A stretch of DNA of 64,000 bases from Sva-07 sp963728355. Its GTDB lineage: Bacteria; Actinomycetota; Acidimicrobiia; Acidimicrobiales; Ilumatobacteraceae. Location of the stretch: the NCBI GenBank assembly GCA_963728355.1, contig CAVSJQ010000022.1:558001-622000 (forward strand), in the 5' to 3' direction. How positions within the stretch are numbered: position 1 is the first letter of the stretch; every line of letters begins with the position of its first letter. Position numbers and translations under genes: made by a program. The notes beneath the pieces are model-generated. The model saw only the letters and a list, made by a program, of their open reading frames with translations, had not been told where the DNA came from and did no database searches. This document shows positions 25,098 to 34,261 of the stretch, piece by piece.

Positions 25098-25969
25098 TGT
25101 CCGACCGGGCCGAGTTCCTCGAATTCGACGTCGACGGGGCACGGCTCGGTGCACTCAGCTGGACGGGGCTGCTGGGGGTTCCCGCGGTCGTCGCCGTCCA
25201 CGGCATCACCTCGAACGCATGGGCGTGGGACCCACTGGCACATCATCTCGCCGGCGCCGCACATCTCGTCGCCGTCGATCTCCGTGGCCGGGGACGTAGT
25301 CACCGAGCACCGATGCCATACGGCATCGCTCAGCACGCCGACGACATCGCGTCGATCGTCGAGCAGCTCGGTGGCCGTGTGCTGCTGGTCGGTCATTCGA
25401 TGGGTGCCTTCGTCGTCGAGATGGTCGCCGAGCGCCGGCCCGACCTCGTGCGCGACATCCTGCTCGTCGATGGGGGCACGCCGCTCGCCGTCCCGGCCGA
25501 CGGGGACATCGACGCCGCGCTCGAGCGGATGCTCGGCCCCGGGCTCGAGCGCATCCGTACCGTCTGGCCGGACCGCGTGTCCTACCAGGCGATGTGGGCG
25601 GGTCATCCGGCATTCGGTGACGACATCAGTCCCGACCTCGAACGCAATCTGCTCGCCGACCTGATCGAGGTCGACGACGGGTTCCGCACCGCCGTCGACG
25701 AGACCGCCGTACGCGACGACGGGCATGACATGCTCGCCGACGGTGACGTGCGGACCTTGCTCGACCGCCGCCGGCAGCCGACCACGATCATCCGGGCCGA
25801 GTTCGGGCCACTCGGTGGACCTCCGCCGTTCATCAGCGACGACGTCCGCGCCCGCTACCCCCAGCACCACTGGATCAACGCTGCGGGACTCAACCACTAC
25901 ACGGTGCTCAACAGCGCCGGCGGCGCTGCACTCGTGGCCCAGACCCTGCGCGACCTGCTGGTCGGCTGA
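25097..25969 (+). CDS. Alpha/beta hydrolase
   Basis: A 290-residue cytosolic hydrolase with the oxyanion motif VHGITSNAWAW, the strand DLRGRGRSH, nucleophile Ser in VGHSMGAF, and catalytic His in GLNHYTVL. The triad is complete, so it is likely active on an ester, thioester or lactone; the substrate is not known. It is translationally coupled to the acyl-CoA dehydrogenase, so a role in acyl-CoA catabolism is possible. Confidence 0.9.
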   Translation: MSDRAEFLEFDVDGARLGALSWTGLLGVPAVVAVHGITSNAWAWDPLAHHLAGAAHLVAVDLRGRGRSHRAPMPYGIAQHADDIASIVEQLGGRVLLVGHSMGAFVVEMVAERRPDLVRDILLVDGGTPLAVPADGDIDAALERMLGPGLERIRTVWPDRVSYQAMWAGHPAFGDDISPDLERNLLADLIEVDDGFRTAVDETAVRDDGHDMLADGDVRTLLDRRRQPTTIIRAEFGPLGGPPPFISDDVRARYPQHHWINAAGLNHYTVLNSAGGAALVAQTLRDLLVG

Positions 25970-26063
25970 GCGCGGAACGGGCATCGACGCCGAACGTCAT
26001 CCATGGCAGTCACCTCCGGCTACGGTTCCCGCCAACGAGTGGACGAGCGGAACCGGGGGCGAA

Positions 26064-26504
26064 ATGTACGAAAAGATCGTGGTGGGAACCGATGGTTCCG
26101 CGAGCGCGACCAAAGCGGTGGAACATGCCGCATCGCTGGCGGCCGCCACCGGCGCCCAGTTGCACATCGCGATGGCCCGACCGTCGATCCCGGCGCTGGT
26201 CGCGCCCGACATGATGATCGCCACGGCCGAGTGGACGAGCGCCAGCGACCAGGCCACGCAGGTCGCCCTCCAGGGCGCCGCCGATGCAGCGGCCGCCGCC
26301 GGCGCCGGCTCGGCGGTGACCACGCATCAGCTCTCGGGCGAACCGGCCGACGCGCTGTTGTCGTTGTGCGACGACATCGATGCCGACCTCCTGGTGATCG
26401 GCAGCCGCGGCATGCAGGGCGCCCGGCGGTTCCTGCTCGGCAGTGTGTCGAGCCGGTGCGCACACCACGCGAACCGGTCGGTCCTGATCGTCCACACCGA
26501 CTGA
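26064..26504 (+). CDS. Universal stress protein
   Basis: A 146-residue single-domain UspA-fold protein. The N-terminal strand IVVGTDGSASATKAVEHAA and the C-terminal ATP-binding pattern GSRGMQGARRFLLGSVSSRC (G-x2-G-x9-G-S) suggest nucleotide binding. It begins at ATG 26064 (MYEKIVVGTDGS). Such proteins respond to energy or redox stress. It is a single gene. Confidence 0.94.
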   Translation: MYEKIVVGTDGSASATKAVEHAASLAAATGAQLHIAMARPSIPALVAPDMMIATAEWTSASDQATQVALQGAADAAAAAGAGSAVTTHQLSGEPADALLSLCDDIDADLLVIGSRGMQGARRFLLGSVSSRCAHHANRSVLIVHTD

Positions 26505-26564
26505 GGAGTCGGCGCTGACGACCCCGCGCTGCGCAGAACGTTCCGTCATGGCCAGGATGTCGCC

Positions 26565-27374
26565 ATGAGCTTGCGGATGATGACGTGGAACCTGTGGTGG
26601 CGGTTCGGTCCGTGGGAGCTGCGTCGACACGCCATCGTCGACACCATCCGATCGGCCGACCCGGACGTGTTGTGCCTGCAGGAGGTGTGGTCCGGAGCCG
26701 ACGGTTCGATGGCGGACATCCTCGCGGCCGAGTTGGGCTACCACGCCGTGAGCAGCGCCTCGATCGGACGCTCGGACGTCGGATTCACGAACGCCGTGCT
26801 GTCACGGTGGCCGAGCACCCTGCTCGCCGACGAAGCGCTGCCGGGTGTCGACGGATCGCCCGGACACCGCCGGGTCGTCGCAGCGTCGGTGTCCACGCCG
26901 TGGGGGTCGTGGCCGATCGCGTCGACACACCTCGACCACCGGTTCGACGACTCCGCAGCCCGTCGACGCCAGTGCGGCCGCCTGCTCGAGCTCGCCGCCG
27001 ACTGGCGGGGCGATGCAACCACGGATCTCCCTGCGCTCGTCGGGGCCGACCTCAACGCGGTGCCCGACAGCGCGGAGGTGCGCATGCTGACGGGACGTGA
27101 CCCGGGCACCGCCGGCATCGTGTTCTCCGACGCCTGGGAGCAGGCTGGTGAGGGTCCGGGCGTCACGTGGAGTCGGACGAACCCCTACACGGCCGACAGC
27201 GCATGGCCGAACCGTCGGATCGATTATGTCCTCGTGTCGTGGCCCCGACCGAAACCGGTCGGCAACCCGATCGCCGCGGAGCTCGCCGGTGTCGGCCCGC
27301 TCGACGTCGACGGCGAAGCGGTGTGGCCGAGCGATCACGCCGCTGTCGTCGTCGACATCACGACCCCGAGGTGA
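26565..27374 (+). CDS. Endonuclease/exonuclease/phosphatase family protein
   Basis: A 269-residue protein with the metal-dependent EEP fold: MTWNLWW (Asn), LQEVW (Glu), ASTHLDHRFD (His), GADLNAVPDS (Asp/Asn), RRIDYVLV (Asp) and WPSDHAAVVVD (Asp-His). All catalytic positions are present. The class covers DNA-repair nucleases, sphingomyelinases and phosphoinositide phosphatases; no signal peptide is seen, so it is probably cytosolic. The exact substrate is unclear. Confidence 0.88.
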   Translation: MSLRMMTWNLWWRFGPWELRRHAIVDTIRSADPDVLCLQEVWSGADGSMADILAAELGYHAVSSASIGRSDVGFTNAVLSRWPSTLLADEALPGVDGSPGHRRVVAASVSTPWGSWPIASTHLDHRFDDSAARRRQCGRLLELAADWRGDATTDLPALVGADLNAVPDSAEVRMLTGRDPGTAGIVFSDAWEQAGEGPGVTWSRTNPYTADSAWPNRRIDYVLVSWPRPKPVGNPIAAELAGVGPLDVDGEAVWPSDHAAVVVDITTPR

Positions 27375-27545
27375 GGCGCATCACCTTCGTGACCTGCGGG
27401 GGCGAAGCTCAAGCGGACGTCGAACCGCCGCGGCCGCAGCGGAGACGGAGCACGCGGTCGCCGTCTGATCATCGCCTCCTCCCAGGCCGTCGCAGCCGGC
27501 GGCTCCGGTCCGATGGCGACGCCGGCGCGGTGCAATGCTCGCTCG

Positions 27546-28790
27546 ATGACGACCGCCGAGCGTGCAGCTGGACCGGCGGCGCGCCCGGTGAATCCGCTGT
27601 CGGGGGCAGCGTTCCGGAACCTGTGGTTCAACAACGTCGCGTTCTTCCTCGTCGCGAACGCACAGCGGTTCGTGTTCGGCTGGCTGGTGCTCGACGGGCT
27701 GCAGCGCGACGAGAGCGTCCAGGGGCTGGTCGTGTTCACACTCGGCCTGCCGGCGGCGTTCCTCGTCCTGCAGGCGGGCGCTTGGGCCGATCGTTGGGAT
27801 CGTCGCCGGATGTTGATCGCCACCCAACTCGCCGGAGGTGCCGTGATGGCGGCGACCGCCGTCGTGGTCGGCTCGGGGGCGGTCAACCTGGCCTGGGTCA
27901 TCCTGGCCACGTTGCTCGCCGGATCGGCCGCGGCGATCGGCTCCCCGGTGCGTTCGGCGCTGATTCCGGCGGTCGTCGCCAGGGAACAGCTCTTCGGTGC
28001 CATCGCACTGAACGCGATCGCGATCACGCTGTCGATGATCCTCGGTCCGGTGCTCGCGAAGCTGGCGGGCGACCGGTTCGGTTTCGAAGGGGCGTTCTGG
28101 TTCCAGGCAATTCTGATGTTCGTCGGGGTGCTGTTCCTGCTGCGCCTGGAGGTGCCGTCCCACGACGAGATCCGTGAACGTCGTTCCGTCCTCGACGAGA
28201 CCAGAACGTCGGTGCGCCACGTGCTCGACGATCCGCATCTGAAGACCCTCTTCGGCCTGCTGCTGACGGCGAGCTTGACGATCAACCCGGCGATCCTGGT
28301 GACCGTCCAGGCGCACGTGAAGAGCGAACTCGGCCAGGACTCCGGCAAGGCGGCCATCCCGTTGGCGTTGATGGGCCTCGGCATCGCGATCACGTCGTTC
28401 GTGGTGATGCGCAAGGGCGAAATGAAGAACAAGGGTGCGGTCTTCCAGCGGGCGATGATCTGCGGCACCGTGATCACGTTCCTCATCGGACGTACGACGA
28501 CGTTCGCCCAGGTGCTGGTGTTGGCCTTCGTGATGGGACTGGCGGGGGGGTTCTTCATCAACATGAACCAGGGCCTGGTCCAGGCCAACACCCCGCAGTC
28601 GCTCATGGGTCGGGTGATGGGGCTCTACACGCTCGTCAACGTCGGGTTGATGCCGTTCGGTGCGCTGGCCATCGGCGTCCTCGCCTCGTGGATCGGTACC
28701 GGCAACGCCATCAGTGCAGCGGCGGCGATCGGCTTCGCGGTCGTGATGACGACCTACATCCGGAACACCGAGCTGCGCCGCCTCGGCTGA
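27546..28790 (+). CDS. Major facilitator superfamily transporter
   Basis: A 414-residue inner-membrane transporter of the EntS/MFS_3 type, with about 12 hydrophobic helices. The conserved loop after helix 2 reads GAWADRWDRRRML (motif A). Such members export siderophores or drugs, but the substrate cannot be told. I use ATG 27546 (MTTAERAAGPAARPVN), as the N-terminal 11 residues before it (MATPARCNARS) look like upstream DNA. A charged central loop lies between helices 6 and 7. It stands alone in the + direction. Confidence 0.9.
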   Translation: MTTAERAAGPAARPVNPLSGAAFRNLWFNNVAFFLVANAQRFVFGWLVLDGLQRDESVQGLVVFTLGLPAAFLVLQAGAWADRWDRRRMLIATQLAGGAVMAATAVVVGSGAVNLAWVILATLLAGSAAAIGSPVRSALIPAVVAREQLFGAIALNAIAITLSMILGPVLAKLAGDRFGFEGAFWFQAILMFVGVLFLLRLEVPSHDEIRERRSVLDETRTSVRHVLDDPHLKTLFGLLLTASLTINPAILVTVQAHVKSELGQDSGKAAIPLALMGLGIAITSFVVMRKGEMKNKGAVFQRAMICGTVITFLIGRTTTFAQVLVLAFVMGLAGGFFINMNQGLVQANTPQSLMGRVMGLYTLVNVGLMPFGALAIGVLASWIGTGNAISAAAAIGFAVVMTTYIRNTELRRLG

Positions 28791-28934
28791 CGAGGCCCGC
28801 ACCCGATTCGATCACGAGCGACATCGTGTGCACGTGCATTTCATCGGGATCGACGGGATCGAGCGAACGGAGCGTGTCGGATCTCGACGCGTCGGGCACG
28901 CTCGACGGCAACGCACCGAGCGCTGGGAGGTTCG

Positions 28935-29309
28935 ATGAGGCACGCAGATCGATCGACGGAGCCGTTCGATCCGGACCAGCCGGTGTCGCCCGCCGAGGAC
29001 CGTGACCGTCAGCTCGCGGCTGCGGCGTGGATCCTCGGGTGGATCGGCGGACCCGTCCCGGCGGTGGCGATCCTGATCGTGACGAAGACCCCGTCGTGGA
29101 GTCGACAGCTCGTCTGGGCGGCAGCCGCCTTCTGGACTGCGATGTGGGCCGTCCTCATCGGGCTGCTGGTCGCGGAGATCTCCGGTGACGTGCCTGCGTT
29201 CGCCGTCTGGTGGATCGGTGCCGTCGTGGCTGCGCTGGGGGCAACGGTGGCCGCCACACGGGTCGCGGTGCGTCGCTCCGAACGCTCGCCGCACCGGACA
29301 TCGTGGTGA
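28935..29309 (+). CDS. Small membrane protein
   Basis: A 124-residue protein with an acidic N-terminal cytosolic tail (residues 1-25) and three hydrophobic segments at about 27-48, 58-80 and 87-108, followed by a basic C-terminus (RVAVRRSERS). A GGGAGG ribosome binding site precedes ATG 28935. No family is recognised and no function can be assigned. Confidence 0.7.
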   Translation: MRHADRSTEPFDPDQPVSPAEDRDRQLAAAAWILGWIGGPVPAVAILIVTKTPSWSRQLVWAAAAFWTAMWAVLIGLLVAEISGDVPAFAVWWIGAVVAALGATVAATRVAVRRSERSPHRTSW

Positions 29310-29349
29310 CGGAGCAGCCGCTGCGATCCGAGCGGTGCCCGCTGTCGGG

Positions 29350-30684
29350 TCACCAGCCGTCGCGTGTCGGCGGCATCTCGCTGGCTCCGTTGTCGTGGAG
29401 TCGGACGCCGAGCGTCTGATAGATCTGGATGCCGGCGTCCTCGAAGCCGTTGACCGAGCCCGCCATGTACATCAACCACACTCGGCTGCGCCGTTCACCG
29501 ACCAGGTCGACCGCGGCATCCCAGTGGCGTTCCAGATTGTCGACCCAGTGCCGCAACGTGCGCTCGTAGTGCTCGCGGAGGTTCTCCACGTCGCGCACCT
29601 CGAAGCCGGCCGCCTCCATCGATCGCACGGTGTCGGCAATGTCGAGCAGCTCTCCGTCGGGGAACACGTAGCGGTTGACGAAGCTGCGACGGCCGAGACG
29701 TGAGCCGCCCACCGATGCGATCGCGTGGTTCAGCAGCCGACCTCCCGGCACCAGCAGGTCGTGGAGACGCTGGAAGTAGAGCGGCATCCGTTTGTGGCCG
29801 ACGTGCTCGGCCATCCCGATCGAGGAGATCGCGTCGTAGGGACCGTCGTCAACCTCGCGGTAGTCCTGGAGGCGGATCTCGATACGGTCGGCCAATCCCG
29901 ACTCCTCGACCCGTCGGCGGGCGTCGGCGGCCTGTTCGCTGCTGATCGTGACGCCGACGACGTCGACGTCGTGGTGCGCCGCGGCGTGCATCGCCATCGA
30001 GCCCCAACCGCAGCCGACGTCGAGCAGCCGCCGCCGACCCGCACCATTGCCCTCGCCGCCATGATCCGGTCCATCCAGCCCGAGTTTGCGGCAGATCAGC
30101 TCGTGTTTGGCCGCCTGCGCCTCTTCGAGCGTTGCGTCCGGTGTGCGAAACCGGGCGCACGAGTAGGTCATCGACGGTCCCAGCACGAGTTCGTAGAACT
30201 CGTTGCCGACGTCGTAGTGGTGTCCGACGGCGGTGCGGTCACGCCGCACGGAGTGGCGGATGCCGTGCGGGACCAACTCTTCGGCGGGGGGCTTCGGGCG
30301 GGCTCCGAGGCCGCCGACACTCCTCGTCGCCCGGACCAGTTCGGGAGCGGCACGCAGCAGCGCGGTCGTGTCCCCGTCCGCTCCCACCTGCAGCGCTCGC
30401 AAGACGTCGACCATGTTCCCGTCGACGTCGATGTCGCCGACGATGAAGGCGCGCGCCGGTCCGAGCTCGTCGGGCGACCACACGATGCGGCGCAGCGCTT
30501 CGGGGCGCTTCATGTGGACGGTGCCGACGTCGGGACGTCCGTACGCGGACCCGTCCCAGAATCGCATCTCCACCCCGAGACCGTGGCCGAACACTCGGCT
30601 CAACAACGGCTCGAGCGTGTCGGCGACCGGTCGGTCGTCCGTCCGGCGGTCTCCCGTTCGGGTCGAGTGCATCAGTGTCGTCAT
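29350..30684 (-). CDS. Cyclopropane-fatty-acyl-phospholipid synthase
   Basis: Adds a methylene group from S-adenosylmethionine to a double bond of membrane phospholipid acyl chains. The 444-residue protein has an N-terminal lipid-binding segment (residues 1-110) and a methyltransferase domain. Landmarks: HHYDVGNEFYELVLGPSMTYSCA, LLDVGCGWGSMAMHAA (SAM motif I), ISSIGMAEHVGHKRMP (active-site region) and HRKxPL-like VDNLERHWDAA. ATG 30684 (MTTLMHSTRTGD) has GGGGAGA just upstream. Divergent from the dehydrogenase operon. Alternative: a related mycolic-acid type methyltransferase. Confidence 0.92.
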   Translation of the reverse strand: MTTLMHSTRTGDRRTDDRPVADTLEPLLSRVFGHGLGVEMRFWDGSAYGRPDVGTVHMKRPEALRRIVWSPDELGPARAFIVGDIDVDGNMVDVLRALQVGADGDTTALLRAAPELVRATRSVGGLGARPKPPAEELVPHGIRHSVRRDRTAVGHHYDVGNEFYELVLGPSMTYSCARFRTPDATLEEAQAAKHELICRKLGLDGPDHGGEGNGAGRRRLLDVGCGWGSMAMHAAAHHDVDVVGVTISSEQAADARRRVEESGLADRIEIRLQDYREVDDGPYDAISSIGMAEHVGHKRMPLYFQRLHDLLVPGGRLLNHAIASVGGSRLGRRSFVNRYVFPDGELLDIADTVRSMEAAGFEVRDVENLREHYERTLRHWVDNLERHWDAAVDLVGERRSRVWLMYMAGSVNGFEDAGIQIYQTLGVRLHDNGASEMPPTRDGW

Positions 30685-30836
30685 TCGATTCTCCCCACAT
30701 GTGTCATCGACAGGGCACCGACATGCTGCCACATCGGAGCCGGCCGCTGGACCGATCCGAACTCGACTACCCGGGGATCGGCAACCCCAATCGCCCCCGC
30801 ACATCGCCGACCGGTGCCGCGGTAGCGTCGTCGACA

Positions 30837-31838
30837 GTGCGAGTGTTCCTCACCCACAACCCCGAAGACCGCGAGGCCTACTACGGGCGGGCGCTGCCGT
30901 TGCTCGCACAGACGGCCGACGTGGTGCAGAATCCGCTCGACCGCGACCTGTCGACGGCCGAGCTGATCGAGGCGGCACAGGGTTGTGACGTCATCGTCGC
31001 CCACCGGTCGACGCCGGGCGAAGCGGCCGCCTTCGAGCAGTTGCGGGGTCTGGTCGCCTTCCTGCGGTGTGCCGTCGACACGTCCACGATCGACGTCGAC
31101 GCCGCCTCGGCGAACGGCGTGCTGGTCGCTCGTGCCGACAAGAGCTTCGTGGCCTCCACCGCTGAATTGGCGCTGGGGCTGCTGATCGACGTTGCTCGAA
31201 ACATCAGCGTCTCGGCGGCCGAGTACGCCGAGGGCCGCACACCTGCCCAGCGTCCGGGACGACAGTTGCGGGGTCGTTCGGCCGGCATCATCGGCTACGG
31301 ATCGATCGGGTCGCACCTCGCTGATCTGCTGGTTGCGGTTGGCATGGACGTACTCGTCCACGACCCCTTCGTCGTCGACCCGCGCCTCGAGGCGGTCACC
31401 TTCGTCGGGCTCGAGGAACTGCTGCGTTCGGCCGACGTCGTCTTCCCCCTCGCGCCGGGATCGCCCGAGACGGAGAACCTGATCGGCGCGCCCGAACTCT
31501 CCTCGATGCGACCTGGGGCGCTGCTCGTCAACGTGAGCCGCGGCGAGCTCCTCGACGAGGCGGCGGTCGCCGACGCCCTGCGCTCGGGCCGCCTCGGCGG
31601 CCTCGGCCTCGACGTCGGCCGCGCCGCCGATCAACGGCCCTCGCCCGAACTGGCGGCGCTCCCGGGCGTTGTCGCGACGCCGCACCTCGGGGGCCTGACC
31701 CCGGAGAACGCCGACGCCCAGGCGGCCAGCAGCGTCGAGCAGGTCGCCGCGATGAACTCTGGCGAGATTCCTCCGCGCTCGTTGAACGCCGAACATGCCA
31801 CACGCCTGCGGGCGCTGTGGGATCGCACCGAGCCCTGA
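30837..31838 (+). CDS. D-isomer-specific 2-hydroxyacid dehydrogenase
   Basis: An NAD(P)-dependent dehydrogenase of the D-2-hydroxyacid family, 333 residues. Seen are the substrate-domain FLRCAVDTSTIDV, the dinucleotide motif GIIGYGSIGSHL, LAPGSPETENLIG, the catalytic Arg in NVSRGELLDEAAV, and the His in TPHLGGLTPEN. GTG 30837 is chosen because VRVFLTHNPEDRE is the usual start; upstream codons look like noncoding sequence. First gene of a three-gene operon with an amidohydrolase and an SDR; the substrate is unknown. Confidence 0.9.
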   Translation: MRVFLTHNPEDREAYYGRALPLLAQTADVVQNPLDRDLSTAELIEAAQGCDVIVAHRSTPGEAAAFEQLRGLVAFLRCAVDTSTIDVDAASANGVLVARADKSFVASTAELALGLLIDVARNISVSAAEYAEGRTPAQRPGRQLRGRSAGIIGYGSIGSHLADLLVAVGMDVLVHDPFVVDPRLEAVTFVGLEELLRSADVVFPLAPGSPETENLIGAPELSSMRPGALLVNVSRGELLDEAAVADALRSGRLGGLGLDVGRAADQRPSPELAALPGVVATPHLGGLTPENADAQAASSVEQVAAMNSGEIPPRSLNAEHATRLRALWDRTEP

Positions 31839-32632
31839 TGCAGTACGCCTGCGACACCCACATCCACTTCTACGACCACCGCCACCCGGTGGCACCCGCG
31901 GCGACGATCCGCCCGCCGGATGCGACACCCGACGACTACCGAGCCGTGCAGACCACATTGGGCACGGAGCGCATCGTCGTCGTGCAACCGACCACCTACG
32001 GCCTCGACAACACATGTCAGCTCCAGGCGATGGCAGCCTTCGACCACGCGGCGCGCGGCGTGATGGTGGTCGACGCGAACACCGCATCCGAGGAGCTCGC
32101 TCGCCTCACGGACCTGGGCGTGCGTGGAGCCCGCTTCCACATGCTTCCCGGCGGTGCCGTCGCCTGGGAGATGCTCGAGGCGGTTGCCGCCCGAATCCAG
32201 GCGTTCGGGTGGCACGTCCAGCTCCAGCTGAACGGCCGCCAGCTGCCTCGTCTGGTCGATCGGCTGCTACGGCTGGCCGTCGACCTCGTGGTCGACCACG
32301 TCGGTCGGTTCATGCCGGTGGTCGAGACCGACTCGGACGAATTCGCCGCCCTGCAGACCCTGATCGACCATGGTGCGACCGTGAAGTTGTCGGCCCCGTA
32401 CGAATCATCGGGCACCGGTCCGCCGGCCTTCGACGACGTCACCCGTCTCGTCGACGCACTGGTGTCATACGCACCGGACCGCCTGCTGTGGGCCAGCAAC
32501 TGGCCCCATCCCGGTCAGACGAGCCCACCGACTGCGGCTGAGCTCGTCGCACTGCGCGATCGTTGGTTACCGACGGACGAACTTCGGAAACGAGTGCTCG
32601 TGGACAACCCCGCCGCGATCTACGACTTCTGA
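31838..32632 (+). CDS. Amidohydrolase-family (TIM-barrel) hydrolase or lactonase
   Basis: A 264-residue TIM-barrel metal-dependent hydrolase of the amidohydrolase-2 type. Visible are the first metal motif CDTHIHFYD, GVRGARFHMLPGG, LVVDHVGRF and LLWASNWPHPGQT. Such enzymes include lactonases of sugar-acid and aromatic degradation (such as 2-pyrone-4,6-dicarboxylate lactonase) and decarboxylases. ATG 31838 overlaps the upstream stop (TGATG). Together with the dehydrogenase and SDR it suggests oxidation and lactone opening of a small acid or sugar; this is inferred from context. Confidence 0.82.
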   Translation: MQYACDTHIHFYDHRHPVAPAATIRPPDATPDDYRAVQTTLGTERIVVVQPTTYGLDNTCQLQAMAAFDHAARGVMVVDANTASEELARLTDLGVRGARFHMLPGGAVAWEMLEAVAARIQAFGWHVQLQLNGRQLPRLVDRLLRLAVDLVVDHVGRFMPVVETDSDEFAALQTLIDHGATVKLSAPYESSGTGPPAFDDVTRLVDALVSYAPDRLLWASNWPHPGQTSPPTAAELVALRDRWLPTDELRKRVLVDNPAAIYDF

Positions 32633-32649
32633 CCACGAAAGGCCCTGAC

Positions 32650-33444
32650 ATGACCGATTCAGCCGCATCTCCCCCCGTCGCCTATGCGTCGTACCCGTCG
32701 CTGGTCGACCGGACCGTGCTGATCACCGGCGGCGCCGACGGCATCGGCGCCGCAATGGTCGAGCAGTTCGCCGCTCAGGGGTCCAAGGTGGCCTTCATCG
32801 ATGTCAACGCAACGAAGGCGGCCGAGACGATCGAGCGGTGCGGTCGTGACGAACCACGTCACCTTCCCCGCTTCTACGAGGTCGACCTGGTCGACATCGA
32901 CGCGCTGCGCGCGGCGGTCAGCCAGGCCCAGGCCGACCTCGGCGGGATCACCGTGCTGGTCAACAACGCTGCCAGCGACGACCGCCACGGCTGGGAGGAC
33001 ATGACGGTCGCGTACTGGAACGATCGGCTGAACACGAACCTGCGCCACTACTTCTTCGCGATCCAGGCCGTCGCCCCGGCGATGATCGCCGACCAGCACG
33101 GCTCGATCATCAACATCGGGTCCAGCAGCTACATGATGCAGGAGGACTTCTTCCCCGGCTATGCGATCGCCAAGTCGGGCGTCGAGGGCATCACCCGCAC
33201 GATGGCCAGGACGTTCGGACCCGACAACATCCGGGTCAACACGGTCATGCCGGGATGGGTCGCCACCGAACGCCAGCTCACCAAGTGGTGGACGCCCGAA
33301 GGCGAAGCAGGAACGCTGCGCGACCAGGCGCTGAAACGCCGCATCACACCGGTCGAGTTCGTCCAGATGGTGCTGTTCCTGGCTGCCGATGACGGTGCGG
33401 CGTGCACGGCCCAGCAGTTCCTCGTCGACGGCGGCCGCTTCTGA
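32650..33444 (+). CDS. Short-chain dehydrogenase/reductase
   Basis: A 264-residue classical SDR. Cofactor motif TGGADGIGAAM at about 26-36, NNAA at the end of strand 4, catalytic Ser-Tyr-Lys in NIGSSSYM and YAIAKSG, and a C-terminal QFLVDGGRF. The acidic FIDVN end of strand 2 suggests NAD. It lies 17 bases behind the amidohydrolase, in the same operon, consistent with a sugar or polyol oxidation step. Substrate not known. Confidence 0.9.
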   Translation: MTDSAASPPVAYASYPSLVDRTVLITGGADGIGAAMVEQFAAQGSKVAFIDVNATKAAETIERCGRDEPRHLPRFYEVDLVDIDALRAAVSQAQADLGGITVLVNNAASDDRHGWEDMTVAYWNDRLNTNLRHYFFAIQAVAPAMIADQHGSIINIGSSSYMMQEDFFPGYAIAKSGVEGITRTMARTFGPDNIRVNTVMPGWVATERQLTKWWTPEGEAGTLRDQALKRRITPVEFVQMVLFLAADDGAACTAQQFLVDGGRF

Positions 33445-33456
33445 CGACCGCTCCAC

Positions 33457-33475
33457 CGCCGCCGAACGGGCGGCG
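33457..33475. terminator. GC-rich hairpin between convergent genes
   Basis: GCCGCC (33458-33463) pairs with GGCGGC (33469-33474) around a GAACG loop, 14 bases after the SDR stop and just before the stop of the convergent methyltransferase pseudogene. Suitable as a two-way terminator. Confidence 0.5.
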
Positions 33476-33480
33476 CATCG

Positions 33481-34207
33481 TCATCGGTTTCCTGCGGAGA
33501 CCAGCCAGCCGGCGGCACCGAGGCTGACGCCCACGTCCGGCTCGTATCGTTCGACGAGGTCGGCCCTGACGCCGTCGAGGGCCCGGGGCCGGTCATCTGC
33601 GGACAGCCGCCCGAGTAGCCCGCGGACCATCCCCATCCCGAACGGGAATTCGAGGGACGCATCGACGTCGGCACCGCCGGCCAACAGCACCGTGGTCACC
33701 GTCGGTTCGACCTCGACCTCGGTGAATCCAGCGGCCTCGAGCAGCGCAACCGTCTCGTCAGGTCGCTTCAGCGCAAACATCCCGGGCCCGGCGCAGCGGC
33801 CGCCGCATCCAGGGAGATCGCCGTGCTCGGCGACTGCGCGGCCCACGACCATCAGCCATTCGTTGGCAACGAGGTCCTGCCAGCAGACGAACGACAGGCG
33901 CCCGCCAGGGACGAGGGCACGACGAAGGTTCGAGAACGCTCCCTCGGGATCATCGAAGAACATCAGGCCGAACTGACTGACGATCAGCGAGAACTCGCCG
34001 TCGGCGAAACCATGTGTCTGAGCATCCGCGACCAGGAACGCGACGTTGTCGATCCCTTCCCCGACTGCTCGGTTCGACGCCACCTCGATCAGCGGCTGGG
34101 AGATGTCCAGGCCCGAGAACTCGATCGGCGTGTTCGACGTAGTGCACCGACTCGCCACCGTTCCACGCTTCCACCTGCCCCTGGTTCGGACCCATGATGC
34201 CTCCCAC
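33481..34207 (-). pseudogene. Methyltransferase broken by an internal deletion and frameshift
   Basis: Two frames on the minus strand belong to one methyltransferase. The first (from ATG 34207 or 34195) encodes MGPNQGQVEAWNGGES and VHYVEHADR, a known N-terminus of SAM methyltransferases. It continues in another frame as FSGLDISQPLIEVA and then a normal C-terminal domain (FDDPEGAFSNLRRALVPGGRLSFV). About 60-70 residues between them, including SAM motif I, are missing, so the product is probably inactive. Alternative: a sequencing or assembly error at about 34110-34135. Confidence 0.75.
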
Positions 34208-34261
34208 CGGTACGACGCACGACGTCGAACGGGCGCCAGACGCGAGCCGAGCGCCACGCCC

